Below, one piece after another: positions 18,689-25,988 of a stretch of 36,840 nucleotides of DNA. This DNA is from an uncultured Bacillota bacterium (lineage in GTDB: Bacteria; Bacillota_I; Bacilli_A; RF39; UBA660). Under the pieces are notes generated by a model, which worked only from the letters and a program-made list of their open reading frames with translations, was not told the DNA's origin and made no database searches. The translations under genes were made by a program, and so were the position numbers. Each line of letters begins with the position of its first letter. Position 1 is the first letter of the stretch. The stretch lies in assembly GCA_947650795.1 (NCBI GenBank), contig CANSWR010000010.1:1-36840 (forward strand), written 5' to 3'.

Positions 18689-19192
18689 ATGAAAAATACA
18701 GGAGTTATAAGAAAAATAGATAATCTTGGTAGAATAGTAGTACCAAAGGAAATAAGAAAAAACTTGAATATTCATAATGGAGATGACGTTCAAATTTTTA
18801 TTGAGGAAGATAAAATTGTTTTAAAGAAATATCAAAAAATGTTTTCTATTAAGGAAAGTGTTCAGATGTATTTGGATGTTGTTAGTAAATTTGTAAAAGG
18901 AGATATTTATGTTACTGATAAAGAAAAAGTTATTGCATCATCTAATAAAAAATATTTAAATGATGTAATAGATTCTAAAGTTATATCATTAATTAATGAT
19001 AGGAGACAGGATATTGGTCATACATTAACAATAGGAAACAACAAACTAGATTTATTTTATTCTGTTAGTCCTATAATTGTAGATGCAGATGCGATCGGGT
19101 CAATTATTCTTATGAATTCTAGTGATATTCAGGAGTTAGATAAAGTAGTTATTTCAATTTTAAATTCAATTTTAAACTCAATGTTATATTAG
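18689..19192 (+). CDS. spoVT: Stage V sporulation regulator SpoVT
   Basis: A 167-aa transcription factor. The N-terminal AbrB/SpoVT swapped-hairpin DNA-binding domain reads TGVIRKIDNLGRIVVPKEIR, and residues from about 60 to the end form the GAF-like sensor domain of SpoVT (rather than the AbrB C-terminus). In Bacillus it acts in the forespore under sigma G. The ATG at 18689 follows AGAGGTG. In Bacillus spoVT directly follows mfd; here ppa and a MerR remnant lie between. Confidence 0.9.
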   Translation: MKNTGVIRKIDNLGRIVVPKEIRKNLNIHNGDDVQIFIEEDKIVLKKYQKMFSIKESVQMYLDVVSKFVKGDIYVTDKEKVIASSNKKYLNDVIDSKVISLINDRRQDIGHTLTIGNNKLDLFYSVSPIIVDADAIGSIILMNSSDIQELDKVVISILNSILNSMLY

Positions 19193-19294
19193 CTAATAAG
19201 ATGTAGTATGAATACTTAACCATTATTTTTGTAAAGAGAATAATAGTTACTTGCTTACAAGTCGCAATTTTAAAGTTGTATTTTTACATAATAC

Positions 19295-19323
19295 TTGAAA
19301 AATTTATATAAACATGATATATT
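19295..19323 (+). promoter_or_regulatory. Promoter of rpmE
   Basis: TTGAAA (19295-19300), 17-bp spacer, TATATT (19318-19323). Confidence 0.7.
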
Positions 19324-19345
19324 AGTGAGCGTAAAAAGAGTTTCT

Positions 19346-19367
19346 ATGATTATATATTGTTAATCAT
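19346..19367 (+). promoter_or_regulatory. Hairpin in the rpmE leader, possible L31 autoregulatory element
   Basis: ATGATTA (19346-19352) pairs with TAATCAT (19361-19367) with an 8-nt loop, ending 7 nt before the AAAGGAG ribosome-binding site. L31 leader RNAs are known in Bacillota; whether this short hairpin belongs to one is inference. Confidence 0.4.
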
Positions 19368-19387
19368 GGCGAAAGGAGAATATTAAA

Positions 19388-19585
19388 ATGAGAAAAGGAA
19401 TTCATCCAGAACTTAAAGAATGTAAGGTTAAATGTGCCTGCGGTAATGAATTTACTGTAAAAAGTACAAAAAGTGAAATTCAATTAGAGTCTTGTAATAA
19501 ATGTCATTCTTTCTATACAGGTAAGCATATGACAGCAAGAACTGGTAATGTTCAGAAATTTAAAGAGAAATATGGTATTGAATAG
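19388..19585 (+). CDS. rpmE: Ribosomal protein bL31 (zinc-binding type)
   Basis: 65-aa large-subunit protein. Four cysteines (CACG in KVKCACGNEF plus CNKC) form the zinc ribbon of the C+ paralogue. The C-terminal RTGNVQKFKEKYG is the family end signature. AAAGGAG precedes the ATG. Single-gene unit with its own promoter and terminator. Confidence 0.95.
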   Translation: MRKGIHPELKECKVKCACGNEFTVKSTKSEIQLESCNKCHSFYTGKHMTARTGNVQKFKEKYGIE

Positions 19586-19606
19586 TCAAGTTAATGACTA
19601 TTTTTT
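19581..19606 (+). terminator. Terminator after rpmE
   Basis: AATAGTCA (19581-19588) pairs with TGACTATT (19595-19602) with a 6-nt loop and a T-run. The rpmE stop codon lies in the left arm. Confidence 0.9.
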
Positions 19607-19671
19607 CTTTTTCTTGTTTTTAGACTTTATTTTTTTTGTGAAATATCTTATATTATTATTAGGTGAAGAAA

Positions 19672-20178
19672 ATGATAATAGGAATAGCATCTGACCATAG
19701 AGGTTATAAGTTAAAAGAAAAATTAAAAAAGTATTTTAATAAAAAGAATATAGAATTTGTAGATTTTGGCACTGATTCTAATGTTAGTGTTGATTATAAT
19801 GATTATGCAAGTTTAGTTTGTGAAGCAGTTATAAAAGGAGAAGTAACATATGGAATTTTAATATGTTATACTGGCATTGGAATGTCTATAATGGCTAATA
19901 AGTTTAAAGGTATAAGGTGTGCTAAAATAGATAATGCAATGGAAGCAAGGCTTGCTAAGGAACATAATAATGCTAATGTTCTAAGTTTTTCTTCATTTGT
20001 TTTATATTTAGAAGCGAAGGATATGATAGATTCATTTCTAAATGCAAGCTTTTTAGAGGGAAATCATTTAAGACGTGTAAATAAAATTATTGATAGAGAA
20101 AATGCTATTCCTTTAAAGAATAAAGAAAATATTAAGAAACATCATTCAGAAAAAAAGAAAAATGAAGATAATAAGTAA
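19672..20178 (+). CDS. rpiB: RpiB/LacAB-family sugar-phosphate isomerase, divergent
   Basis: 168 aa. Family features: IGIASDHRGYKLK at the N-terminus, the Cys65 nucleophile region ILICYTGIGMSIMANK, and AKEHNNANVLS. RpiB interconverts ribose-5-phosphate and ribulose-5-phosphate. Two usually constant points are altered: the glycine after the catalytic cysteine is Tyr66 (usual CGTG), and the later G-x-R-V segment reads SSFV, losing the arginine. A Lys-rich tail of about 25 residues (KNKENIKKHHSEKKKNEDNK) is added. The ATG at 19672 follows AGGTGA. Substrate may differ from ribose-5-phosphate. Confidence 0.8.
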   Translation: MIIGIASDHRGYKLKEKLKKYFNKKNIEFVDFGTDSNVSVDYNDYASLVCEAVIKGEVTYGILICYTGIGMSIMANKFKGIRCAKIDNAMEARLAKEHNNANVLSFSSFVLYLEAKDMIDSFLNASFLEGNHLRRVNKIIDRENAIPLKNKENIKKHHSEKKKNEDNK

Positions 20179-20209
20179 TAATTTCTGATAGTTTTGAATA
20201 TATTATTAT

Positions 20210-21154
20210 ATGAAAAAATATATGATAATAATTCCAATACTATTAGTTTTTTATTTTGTAACATTAGATTATAAAAATAATCGTTTAGAAACAGAAAAAA
20301 AAGATATTGCAGTAAATTTTGATAACATAAAAGAAGAAGAAACAAATCAAGGTAATAATAGTTATAATGATAGTGTGATGGTTTCATATAATGGTGAAAA
20401 TATAAATATGCCTATTGATGATTATGTTTTAGGGGTTGTGGCATGTGAGGTTCCAGCTTCTTTTAATATTGAGGCTTTAAAGGCAATGAGTGTTGTTGCT
20501 AGAACTTTTTATTTATATAAGAATAGTAAAATTGATGAGTATATAGCTAGTAATAATGATCAATGTTTTAATAATGAAGATGTTTTAAGAAATAAATGGG
20601 ATAGTAATTATGATAAGTATTATAATTTAATTAAGGATGCAGTAGACGCAACTCAAGGGGAGTTTATTACTTATGATAATGATATTGCTCAGACATTTTA
20701 TTTTAGTATGTCAAATGGTAAAACAGAAAATTTAGAAAATGTTTTTAGTGAAACAAGACCTTACTTAGTAAGTGTAGATTCTTCTTGGGATAAAAATCTT
20801 TCTTCATATGAGCAAACTGTAAATTTTAGTTTGGTTGAATTTTTGAATAAACTTGGTTTAGAAAAAAGTGATACAGTTATAGTAGATATTGTTTCTAAAA
20901 CTAATAGTGGTAGAGTTCAGTATGTTGAAGTAAATGGAGTTCAATTTAAAGGAACAGAATTTAGAAAAATGTTAGGTCTCAGAAGTACAGATTTTGATAT
21001 TTATCTGAGTAATGATATTTCAATTACAACTAGAGGGTATGGTCATGGAGTAGGTATGAGTCAGTATGGCGCTAATGAAATGGCAAAACTTGGTTATACT
21101 TATAAAGACATTATTAAATATTATTATAGAGGTGTTGATATTTCAAAAATATAG
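20210..21154 (+). CDS. spoIID: SpoIID-family lytic transglycosylase
   Basis: 314 aa with an N-terminal membrane anchor (about residues 4-19). SpoIID cleaves peptidoglycan strands for engulfment in the mother cell, with SpoIIM and SpoIIP. The family motif is LGVVACEVPASFNIEALKA with catalytic Glu80, and the C-terminal GYGHGVGMSQYGANEMA is diagnostic. The ribosome-binding site is weak. spoIIQ follows 46 nt downstream. Confidence 0.92.
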   Translation: MKKYMIIIPILLVFYFVTLDYKNNRLETEKKDIAVNFDNIKEEETNQGNNSYNDSVMVSYNGENINMPIDDYVLGVVACEVPASFNIEALKAMSVVARTFYLYKNSKIDEYIASNNDQCFNNEDVLRNKWDSNYDKYYNLIKDAVDATQGEFITYDNDIAQTFYFSMSNGKTENLENVFSETRPYLVSVDSSWDKNLSSYEQTVNFSLVEFLNKLGLEKSDTVIVDIVSKTNSGRVQYVEVNGVQFKGTEFRKMLGLRSTDFDIYLSNDISITTRGYGHGVGMSQYGANEMAKLGYTYKDIIKYYYRGVDISKI

Positions 21155-21200
21155 TATAAATTATATTTTATTGTTCACTATATAAGTAGGAGAGTGAGCA

Positions 21201-21869
21201 ATGAAAAATTTGAATGTAAAGAAAATGGTTATACCTGGTGTATATTTAGGTGCTGTTATTGCAGTAATAGCATGTGTTCTATTAACAATACTTAGTATAA
21301 ATAAATATTTTACTGAACAAAAAGATTTTAATTATTCTGTAGATGGTTTAATTGATGATGATGTGAAACCTGTTCAAGGAGAAGAAAATAAAACTTCAAC
21401 TCAAACTACTCCAAATGAAGAAAAAACAATTATTAGACCTTATAAGGCAGAAGGTGTTACAGTTGGTAGATATTTTTATGATTTTGAAGGGGAAGCTAGT
21501 AATCAAGAAAATGCTATAGTTTATTATGAGAATACTTATATGCAAAATTCTGGTGTTGATTATAAAAGTGAAACAGTTTTTGATGTTGTAAGTGTTTTAG
21601 ATGGTAAAGTACTTAGTGTTGAGACTGATGAAGTTTTAGGAAATATTGTTAAGATTGAACATGATAAGGAAATAGTTACAGTTTATCAAGGAATAGATAA
21701 AGTAACTTTGAAAGTAGGAGATACTGTTTCACAAGGACAAGTAATAGGAACAAGTGGAACATCAACTATCAATTCTAATTATACAACTTCGCTACATTTT
21801 GAGGTGTATTATAAAGGAACACTTATGGATCCAGAAAATTTATACACTCGTAATCTAAAAGATTTATAA
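21201..21869 (+). CDS. spoIIQ: SpoIIQ-like M23-family protein
   Basis: 222 aa with one membrane segment (about 13-32), an Asn/Thr-rich linker and a LytM/M23 domain (about 85-215). In the spore SpoIIQ spans the forespore membrane and binds SpoIIIAH to form the feeding-tube channel. The zinc ligands are incomplete: the segment equivalent to HxxxD reads NSGVDYKSE without the histidine, and only one His is present in SLHFEVYYKG. This matches SpoIIQ from Bacillus rather than active endopeptidases. GGAGAG precedes the ATG. Confidence 0.85.
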   Translation: MKNLNVKKMVIPGVYLGAVIAVIACVLLTILSINKYFTEQKDFNYSVDGLIDDDVKPVQGEENKTSTQTTPNEEKTIIRPYKAEGVTVGRYFYDFEGEASNQENAIVYYENTYMQNSGVDYKSETVFDVVSVLDGKVLSVETDEVLGNIVKIEHDKEIVTVYQGIDKVTLKVGDTVSQGQVIGTSGTSTINSNYTTSLHFEVYYKGTLMDPENLYTRNLKDL

Positions 21870-21878
21870 TTTATTTAA

Positions 21879-21915
21879 AAAACTTGCTATTAATTTAGTA
21901 AGTTTTAATTTTTTT
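21879..21915 (+). terminator. Terminator after spoIIQ
   Basis: AAAACTTGCTA (21879-21889) pairs with TAGTAAGTTTT (21896-21906), one G-U pair, followed by a T-rich tract. Confidence 0.85.
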
Positions 21916-21930
21916 CAAAAAATGGACCTA

Positions 21931-21958
21931 TTGTTCCCTGTTAAATTTTTGATATACA
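21931..21958 (+). promoter_or_regulatory. Possible promoter of agrA-agrC
   Basis: TTGTTC (21931-21936) and TATACA (21953-21958) with a 16-bp spacer. Plausible but not strong. Confidence 0.45.
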
Positions 21959-21998
21959 TGTTATGATGTTAAAAAAGGTTATAATAGGAGTTGGGATT

Positions 21999-22715
21999 GT
22001 GATAAATTTTGTTGTTGTAGAAGATAATGCAAATCATAGAAAAAGAACGAAGGACATTATAGTAAATTATATGATGAAAAATAAGATTGAGTTCGATATT
22101 CTTTTCTTTGAAACTGATACACCAACACTCGATGAACTTATGGAACACCATGATACAAATTATATTTATATTTTAGATTTTGAATTACCGAATACTACTG
22201 CTATTGATATAGCGAGAAAAATTAGAAAGTTTGATTGGATAAGTCCTATTATTATTTTTACTGTTAATGGTGGAATGGCTATGGAAACTTTTAAACAAAG
22301 ATTACAGGTCTTAGATTTTGTCAGTAAACAATTTGAAGCTGAAAAGAATTTACATGAACTTTTTGATATTTGTTTAGAACAACTGAAGTTAAAGCAAAGT
22401 TTTAAATATAAGATAGGTAAAATTGATTATAGTATAGACTTAGATAAAATACTTTATATTTATAAGGATACTGTTGAGAGAAAAAGTGTTATTGTTACAG
22501 ATATTCAAGAATATAAAGTTCCACTCAATTTAATTAAGATAAAAGATTTACTTCCTAAATACTTTGTTTTCACTCATAAAGCATGTATTGTTAACTCTAA
22601 TAGAGCTCAGGCATACGTTTGGAATGAAAACAAAGTTGTTTTTGATAATGGTAAAGAAGCACCTTTTCTTTCAAAGACTCATAAGAAGGAGTTGAGCAGT
22701 AGTGAAGTTCGCTAG
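21999..22715 (+). CDS. agrA: AgrA-type LytTR response regulator
   Basis: 238 aa. Receiver domain with acidic pair ED (8-9), phospho-acceptor Asp60 in YILDFELP, Thr in IIIFTVNGG and Lys in FVSKQF; then a LytTR DNA-binding domain from about 140 (KIGKIDYSIDLDKILYIY to KTHKKEL). The start GTG at 21999 has TAGGAG at correct spacing; the ATGs at 21963 and 21966 would add a hydrophobic run not seen in this family. It overlaps the sensor kinase gene by 14 nt. With agrB and agrD alongside, it is the likely output of a peptide quorum-sensing circuit. Confidence 0.85.
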   Translation: MINFVVVEDNANHRKRTKDIIVNYMMKNKIEFDILFFETDTPTLDELMEHHDTNYIYILDFELPNTTAIDIARKIRKFDWISPIIIFTVNGGMAMETFKQRLQVLDFVSKQFEAEKNLHELFDICLEQLKLKQSFKYKIGKIDYSIDLDKILYIYKDTVERKSVIVTDIQEYKVPLNLIKIKDLLPKYFVFTHKACIVNSNRAQAYVWNENKVVFDNGKEAPFLSKTHKKELSSSEVR

Positions 22716-24003
22716 TTTTCTGTTTTCTTATATATCTATTATGATTAATATGTATGCTTTTATTAATGTTTATGGAAAAACAACTACTAAAAAAGTAAGG
22801 ATTAATTCTAGTAATATAATGGTATTCTTTATTTTATCAACTATAGCATTCTTAATTAATTATTCTTCTTTATCATTTCTTAAACTATTTTTGCCAATTA
22901 TAGTTGTTTTAAATGCATATTTATATTTTTATAGAGAAAGTATAAAGGTTACATCATTCAAATTATTTATAATTTATGCAATTATCTATGTTTGTGATTT
23001 CTTAATTTCTTCAGTATTTTTATTCTTTCCTTTTACTTCTTTTATGGATTTAGGTCGTATAACTGTTATAAAGGGATTGTGTACAATTTTAGTATCTCTT
23101 TTGTTATTATTAATTTTTAGTTTTGATTTGGTAAATAACTTTTTTAATAACCTTGTAGAATATGTTTTTAGAAAATTAAACATTTTTTATTTGATAATTC
23201 CATTATTTACTTTATTAGTATTTATAGTTTTAATATATTTTTATGCTAATATTTTAGATTTATGGGTGTTTTTAGGTGCAGTTTTGCTTCTTTCATTTTT
23301 CTTGTTATTATGTTTTATAATGATTTCTCAATATTTTAAAAATAAGCATAGTGAAGAAGAACAAAAATCTTTATTAGAACTTATGAATGAGTATGAACGC
23401 ATCTTAGAAAATGATAGGATTAATAGACATGAGATGCTTAATAATTTAGTTACTCTTAAAACATTTAAGGATAAAGCAAGTAGTGAGTATGAGCAAATAC
23501 TTGATGATATTATAAAGAGTTATCAAATTAAAAAATCTGAATTTTATTCAAAATTATATAAACTTCCTTCTGGTATTAAAGGTATAATTTACTATAAAAT
23601 TGCAAATATTAGAGATAAAGATATTAATGTTGAGTTACTAATTTCAGAAGATGTTAAAAGAAAATTTGAAACTTTATCATCTAGGTTATATTTTAGAGTT
23701 TGTAAGATTTTAGGAATTATTATTGATAATGCTTTTGAGGCAGCTATAGAATCTAAAGAAAAAACAGTACTTATAGATATATATTTAGAAGATTTGAATA
23801 TAATATTTTATGTCGAGAATAGTTTTTTAAGTAATATTGATATAGATAAGATTACAGATAAAGGACAATCAAGTAAAGGTCGGAATCGTGGATATGGTTT
23901 ATTTATAGCAAATAAGTTAATAAAAGAAAAAGATGATATAGTTTTAGAGCAACATATAGATAAAAATAATTTTATATCTATTTTAACAATAAAAAACCCT
24001 TAG
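22702..24003 (+). CDS. agrC: AgrC-type membrane sensor histidine kinase
   Basis: 433 aa. About six membrane segments occupy residues 1-210, the usual autoinducing-peptide sensor. The dimerisation/phospho-acceptor region reads NRHEMLNNL with His243; the GHKL ATPase of the HATPase_c_5 type has N-box IIDNAFEAAIES (Asn343) and a G-box GRNRGYGLFIANKLI (393-407). Start GTG at 22702, AAGGAG upstream, overlapping agrA. Order is regulator first, kinase second, unlike the usual agrBDCA. Confidence 0.85.
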   Translation: MKFASFLFSYISIMINMYAFINVYGKTTTKKVRINSSNIMVFFILSTIAFLINYSSLSFLKLFLPIIVVLNAYLYFYRESIKVTSFKLFIIYAIIYVCDFLISSVFLFFPFTSFMDLGRITVIKGLCTILVSLLLLLIFSFDLVNNFFNNLVEYVFRKLNIFYLIIPLFTLLVFIVLIYFYANILDLWVFLGAVLLLSFFLLLCFIMISQYFKNKHSEEEQKSLLELMNEYERILENDRINRHEMLNNLVTLKTFKDKASSEYEQILDDIIKSYQIKKSEFYSKLYKLPSGIKGIIYYKIANIRDKDINVELLISEDVKRKFETLSSRLYFRVCKILGIIIDNAFEAAIESKEKTVLIDIYLEDLNIIFYVENSFLSNIDIDKITDKGQSSKGRNRGYGLFIANKLIKEKDDIVLEQHIDKNNFISILTIKNP

Positions 24004-24019
24004 CGATTACTAAAGGTTT
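23994..24019. terminator. Bidirectional hairpin between agrC and agrD
   Basis: AAACCCTTAG (23994-24003) and CTAAAGGTTT (24010-24019) pair with one mismatch. It lies at the meeting point of the convergent agrAC and agrBD units. T-runs are short. Confidence 0.5.
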
Positions 24020-24042
24020 CTAAAGGTAGTAAATAAATATTC

Positions 24043-24162
24043 TTATTTTAAAAGACTTTCTGGCATTTCTTCTTCGTCAAAGTAGCTGAATATGCAAGCG
24101 CTTGATGAAGATTTTGCGAAAAGATTACCTAAAAATCCAGTTAAGTTAGCTAAAAATCTCAT
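24043..24162 (-). CDS. agrD: AgrD autoinducing-peptide precursor
   Basis: A 39-codon gene on the minus strand. A strong AAGGAGA precedes its ATG, 15 nt after the agrB stop. The product has the three AgrD parts: an amphipathic N-terminal helix (MRFLANLTGFLGNLFAK), a core SSSSACIFSYF with a single Cys24, and an acidic recognition tail DEEEMPESLLK matching the DExExPxxL tail of staphylococcal AgrD. By analogy AgrB would cut between Phe29 and Asp30 and close a thiolactone from Cys24 to Phe29. That ring has six residues rather than the usual five, since Cys to the conserved Pro is one residue longer than in Staphylococcus aureus and Clostridium perfringens. Confidence 0.9.
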   Translation of the reverse strand: MRFLANLTGFLGNLFAKSSSSACIFSYFDEEEMPESLLK

Positions 24163-24177
24163 TTTAAATCTCCTTTC

Positions 24178-24795
24178 TTATTCTTTTTTAGTACTTTGTT
24201 TGGGTTTGTAATTTACATAATTTTTGTATTTTACTCCAAACATTTTGTACGTTATAGGCAAGATAACAAAAGTTTCTAGTATAAGTGCAAATAATATGCA
24301 GTTACTGAAAGTGTTATCTTTTATTAAGAAGAACATTACAATATACCATAATCCTAGTAATACGCTGATTATCTTATATGTAATTCTTCTTTTTTTGTTT
24401 ATCAATGGTCTCTTCTCGGTGTCTGCAGGGGCGTAGAAGCCTAATAGTGTTACACTCATCAAACCCAATGCAACTTTAGCTCTATAGTCTATTATTATGT
24501 TTTCACACAGATATGGTAGGAGTAGGAACGTTATTAACGAAGATATCCAACAATGCCAACTTTTTTTGGCATGTACTCCAAAGCCAGTAAGTCTTAATAT
24601 ACTATACAGGACCATTAATGTTAGAAGTGATTTTAGTGTTCCTAAAAAGTATGATATTGAAAATATTACTATAGTTTTGGTGACTGTTGAATACAAACCT
24701 GCTAGCCCATATTTGATTTCAGCTAGTTTTTCTTTTGTATAGTTACAGTTGTTTTCAATATTACTAATCGCGGAATTAATTATAAGATCTTTCAT
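24178..24795 (-). CDS. agrB: AgrB peptide-processing membrane endopeptidase
   Basis: 205-aa integral membrane protein that matures the AgrD peptide. The catalytic pair is His75 and Cys82 in GVHAKKSWHCWISS, the exact H-x6-C spacing of staphylococcal AgrB. The APADTEKRPL segment (about 122-131) is the other family hallmark. Four to six membrane segments. It is cotranscribed with agrD and convergent to agrA-agrC. The upstream region (24796-24920) is AT-rich with TTGACT on the minus strand near 24910 as a possible -35. Confidence 0.92.
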   Translation of the reverse strand: MKDLIINSAISNIENNCNYTKEKLAEIKYGLAGLYSTVTKTIVIFSISYFLGTLKSLLTLMVLYSILRLTGFGVHAKKSWHCWISSLITFLLLPYLCENIIIDYRAKVALGLMSVTLLGFYAPADTEKRPLINKKRRITYKIISVLLGLWYIVMFFLIKDNTFSNCILFALILETFVILPITYKMFGVKYKNYVNYKPKQSTKKE

Positions 24796-25032
24796 TTTAC
24801 CACTTCCGCAACCATTATAATTTTTTATTTAGGAAATTTATTAAAATTTGCTTATTTGGCGCTCTTTTTAGTTTCAAATGTAAAAATTCACTTCAAAAAT
24901 CTTTGTAAAAGTCAATTAAAGCAAAAAATTACACATTTCGTGCATAAAACTATAAAAATGTTAGTATTTTTTAGTATTATTAGTCTGTAAGTAAGAAATA
25001 TGTCGGAATTTGTCCTACGATATTGATTGCTT

Positions 25033-25060
25033 GAAACACGCGCATGTTTTAATATAGAGG
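25033..25060 (+). promoter_or_regulatory. Promoter of the cold-shock gene
   Basis: TTGAAA (about 25033) followed after a 16-bp spacer by TATAGA, close to the ribosome-binding site. The leader would be short. Confidence 0.45.
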
Positions 25061-25081
25061 TATGGAAGAGAGGTGTTATGT

Positions 25082-25306
25082 GTGACTAGAAAAGGCAGAG
25101 TTAAGTGGTTCAATAACGAAAAGGGTTATGGATTCATAGAAATTGGTGCCGGTATTGGAGAAGATGTGTTTGTGCATTATTCAGCAATCGAGCAAACTGG
25201 TTATAAATCTTTAAATGAAGGTGATGTAGTCGAGTTTACTTTAATTAGAACTGCAAAAGGTAACCAAGCGATAAATGTCAAAGAAGTGAAATTAACTGCT
25301 GTTTAG
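25082..25306 (+). CDS. Cold-shock domain protein (Csp family)
   Basis: 74-aa RNA-chaperone OB fold. RNP1 is KGYGFIE and RNP2 is [19 protein letters not shown] is the family signature. The start is probably the GTG at 25082, since AGAGAGG ends 8 nt before it. The nearby ATG at 25078 is out of frame and meets TAG after two codons, and the in-frame GTG at 25073 overlaps the ribosome-binding site. It is slightly longer than CspB (66-67 aa) owing to an insert EIGAGIGED after RNP1. Confidence 0.92.
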   Translation: MTRKGRVKWFNNEKGYGFIEIGAGIGEDVFVHYSAIEQTGYKSLNEGDVVEFTLIRTAKGNQAINVKEVKLTAV

Positions 25307-25358
25307 TAGTTTTTTTCTTTTTATTATGTTATATTATTAATAGAAAGAGGTGAATACG

Positions 25359-25874
25359 ATGAAATATTCTATCAGAGGAGAAAAGTTAGATGTAACAGAT
25401 TCTATCAGAGAGTATGTTATGGATAAGCTAAATAAGATGGAAAAATATTTTGATAATCCAGAAACTGTAAGTGTTAAAATTTTATTTAGTGTAAGGGGTA
25501 GAGAACAAAAAGTTGAGGTAACAATTAACTCTAAAGGATATGATTTAAGAGCAGAAGTTTCTCACAGTGATATGTATGCTGCTATAGATTTAGTTATTGA
25601 TAAGTTAGAAACTCAAATGAGAAAACATAAATCTAAAATGATGAGTCGTGAGAGAGCTCAAGTTGTTTTTGAAGATGAAATTTATGATGAAGAAATTCAA
25701 GATGTTATAAAAAGAAAGAAAGTATATTTAAAACCAATGGATGAAGAAGAAGCTATAATTCAGATGGAGATGTTAGGTCATACTTTTTACGTATTTAAAG
25801 ATATAAAAACTGAGTCAGTTAATGTTTTATATAAAAGATATGATGATACTTATGGAGTTATTGAAACTAATTAA
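25359..25874 (+). CDS. hpf: Ribosome hibernation promoting factor, long form
   Basis: 171 aa. The N-terminal domain (1 to about 97) is the ribosome-binding sigma-54-modulation fold; the C-terminal domain (VIKRKKVYLKPMDEEEAIIQMEMLGHTFYVF) is the dimerisation module that joins two 70S ribosomes into 100S particles. The ATG at 25359 follows AGAGGTG; an in-frame GTG at 25350 overlaps that site. Position directly before secA is conserved in Bacillota. Confidence 0.95.
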   Translation: MKYSIRGEKLDVTDSIREYVMDKLNKMEKYFDNPETVSVKILFSVRGREQKVEVTINSKGYDLRAEVSHSDMYAAIDLVIDKLETQMRKHKSKMMSRERAQVVFEDEIYDEEIQDVIKRKKVYLKPMDEEEAIIQMEMLGHTFYVFKDIKTESVNVLYKRYDDTYGVIETN

Positions 25875-25881
25875 ATTATTT

Positions 25882-25905
25882 GGCAAATCTTATGATTTGT
25901 CTTTT
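25882..25905 (+). terminator. Terminator after hpf
   Basis: GGCAAATC (25882-25889) pairs with GATTTGTC (25894-25901), 4-nt loop, followed by TTTT. Confidence 0.8.
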
Positions 25906-25925
25906 AAATTGAAAAAAGTTCTTTA

Positions 25926-25957
25926 TTACAACGATTTTCATTTAAAAATTGTTGTAA
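25926..25957 (+). promoter_or_regulatory. 13-bp hairpin in the secA leader
   Basis: TTACAACGATTTT (25926-25938) and AAAATTGTTGTAA (25945-25957) pair fully if one G-U is allowed, loop 6 nt, without a following T-run. It sits about 30 bp before the secA start and overlaps where a promoter is expected, so it may be an operator or leader RNA element. Confidence 0.45.
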
Positions 25958-25988
25958 ATTTGATAGAATTGTTATAGGAGATGAAATT

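Noticed and set aside
21963..21998. Upstream ATG starts for agrA
   Set aside because: No ribosome-binding site before them and the extra residues do not fit the receiver domain; GTG at 21999 has one.
24860..24925. Direct repeats TTTTACA upstream of agrB as AgrA sites
   Set aside because: The spacing is about 25 bp rather than the roughly 21-22 bp of LytTR sites and the match is poor; not supported.
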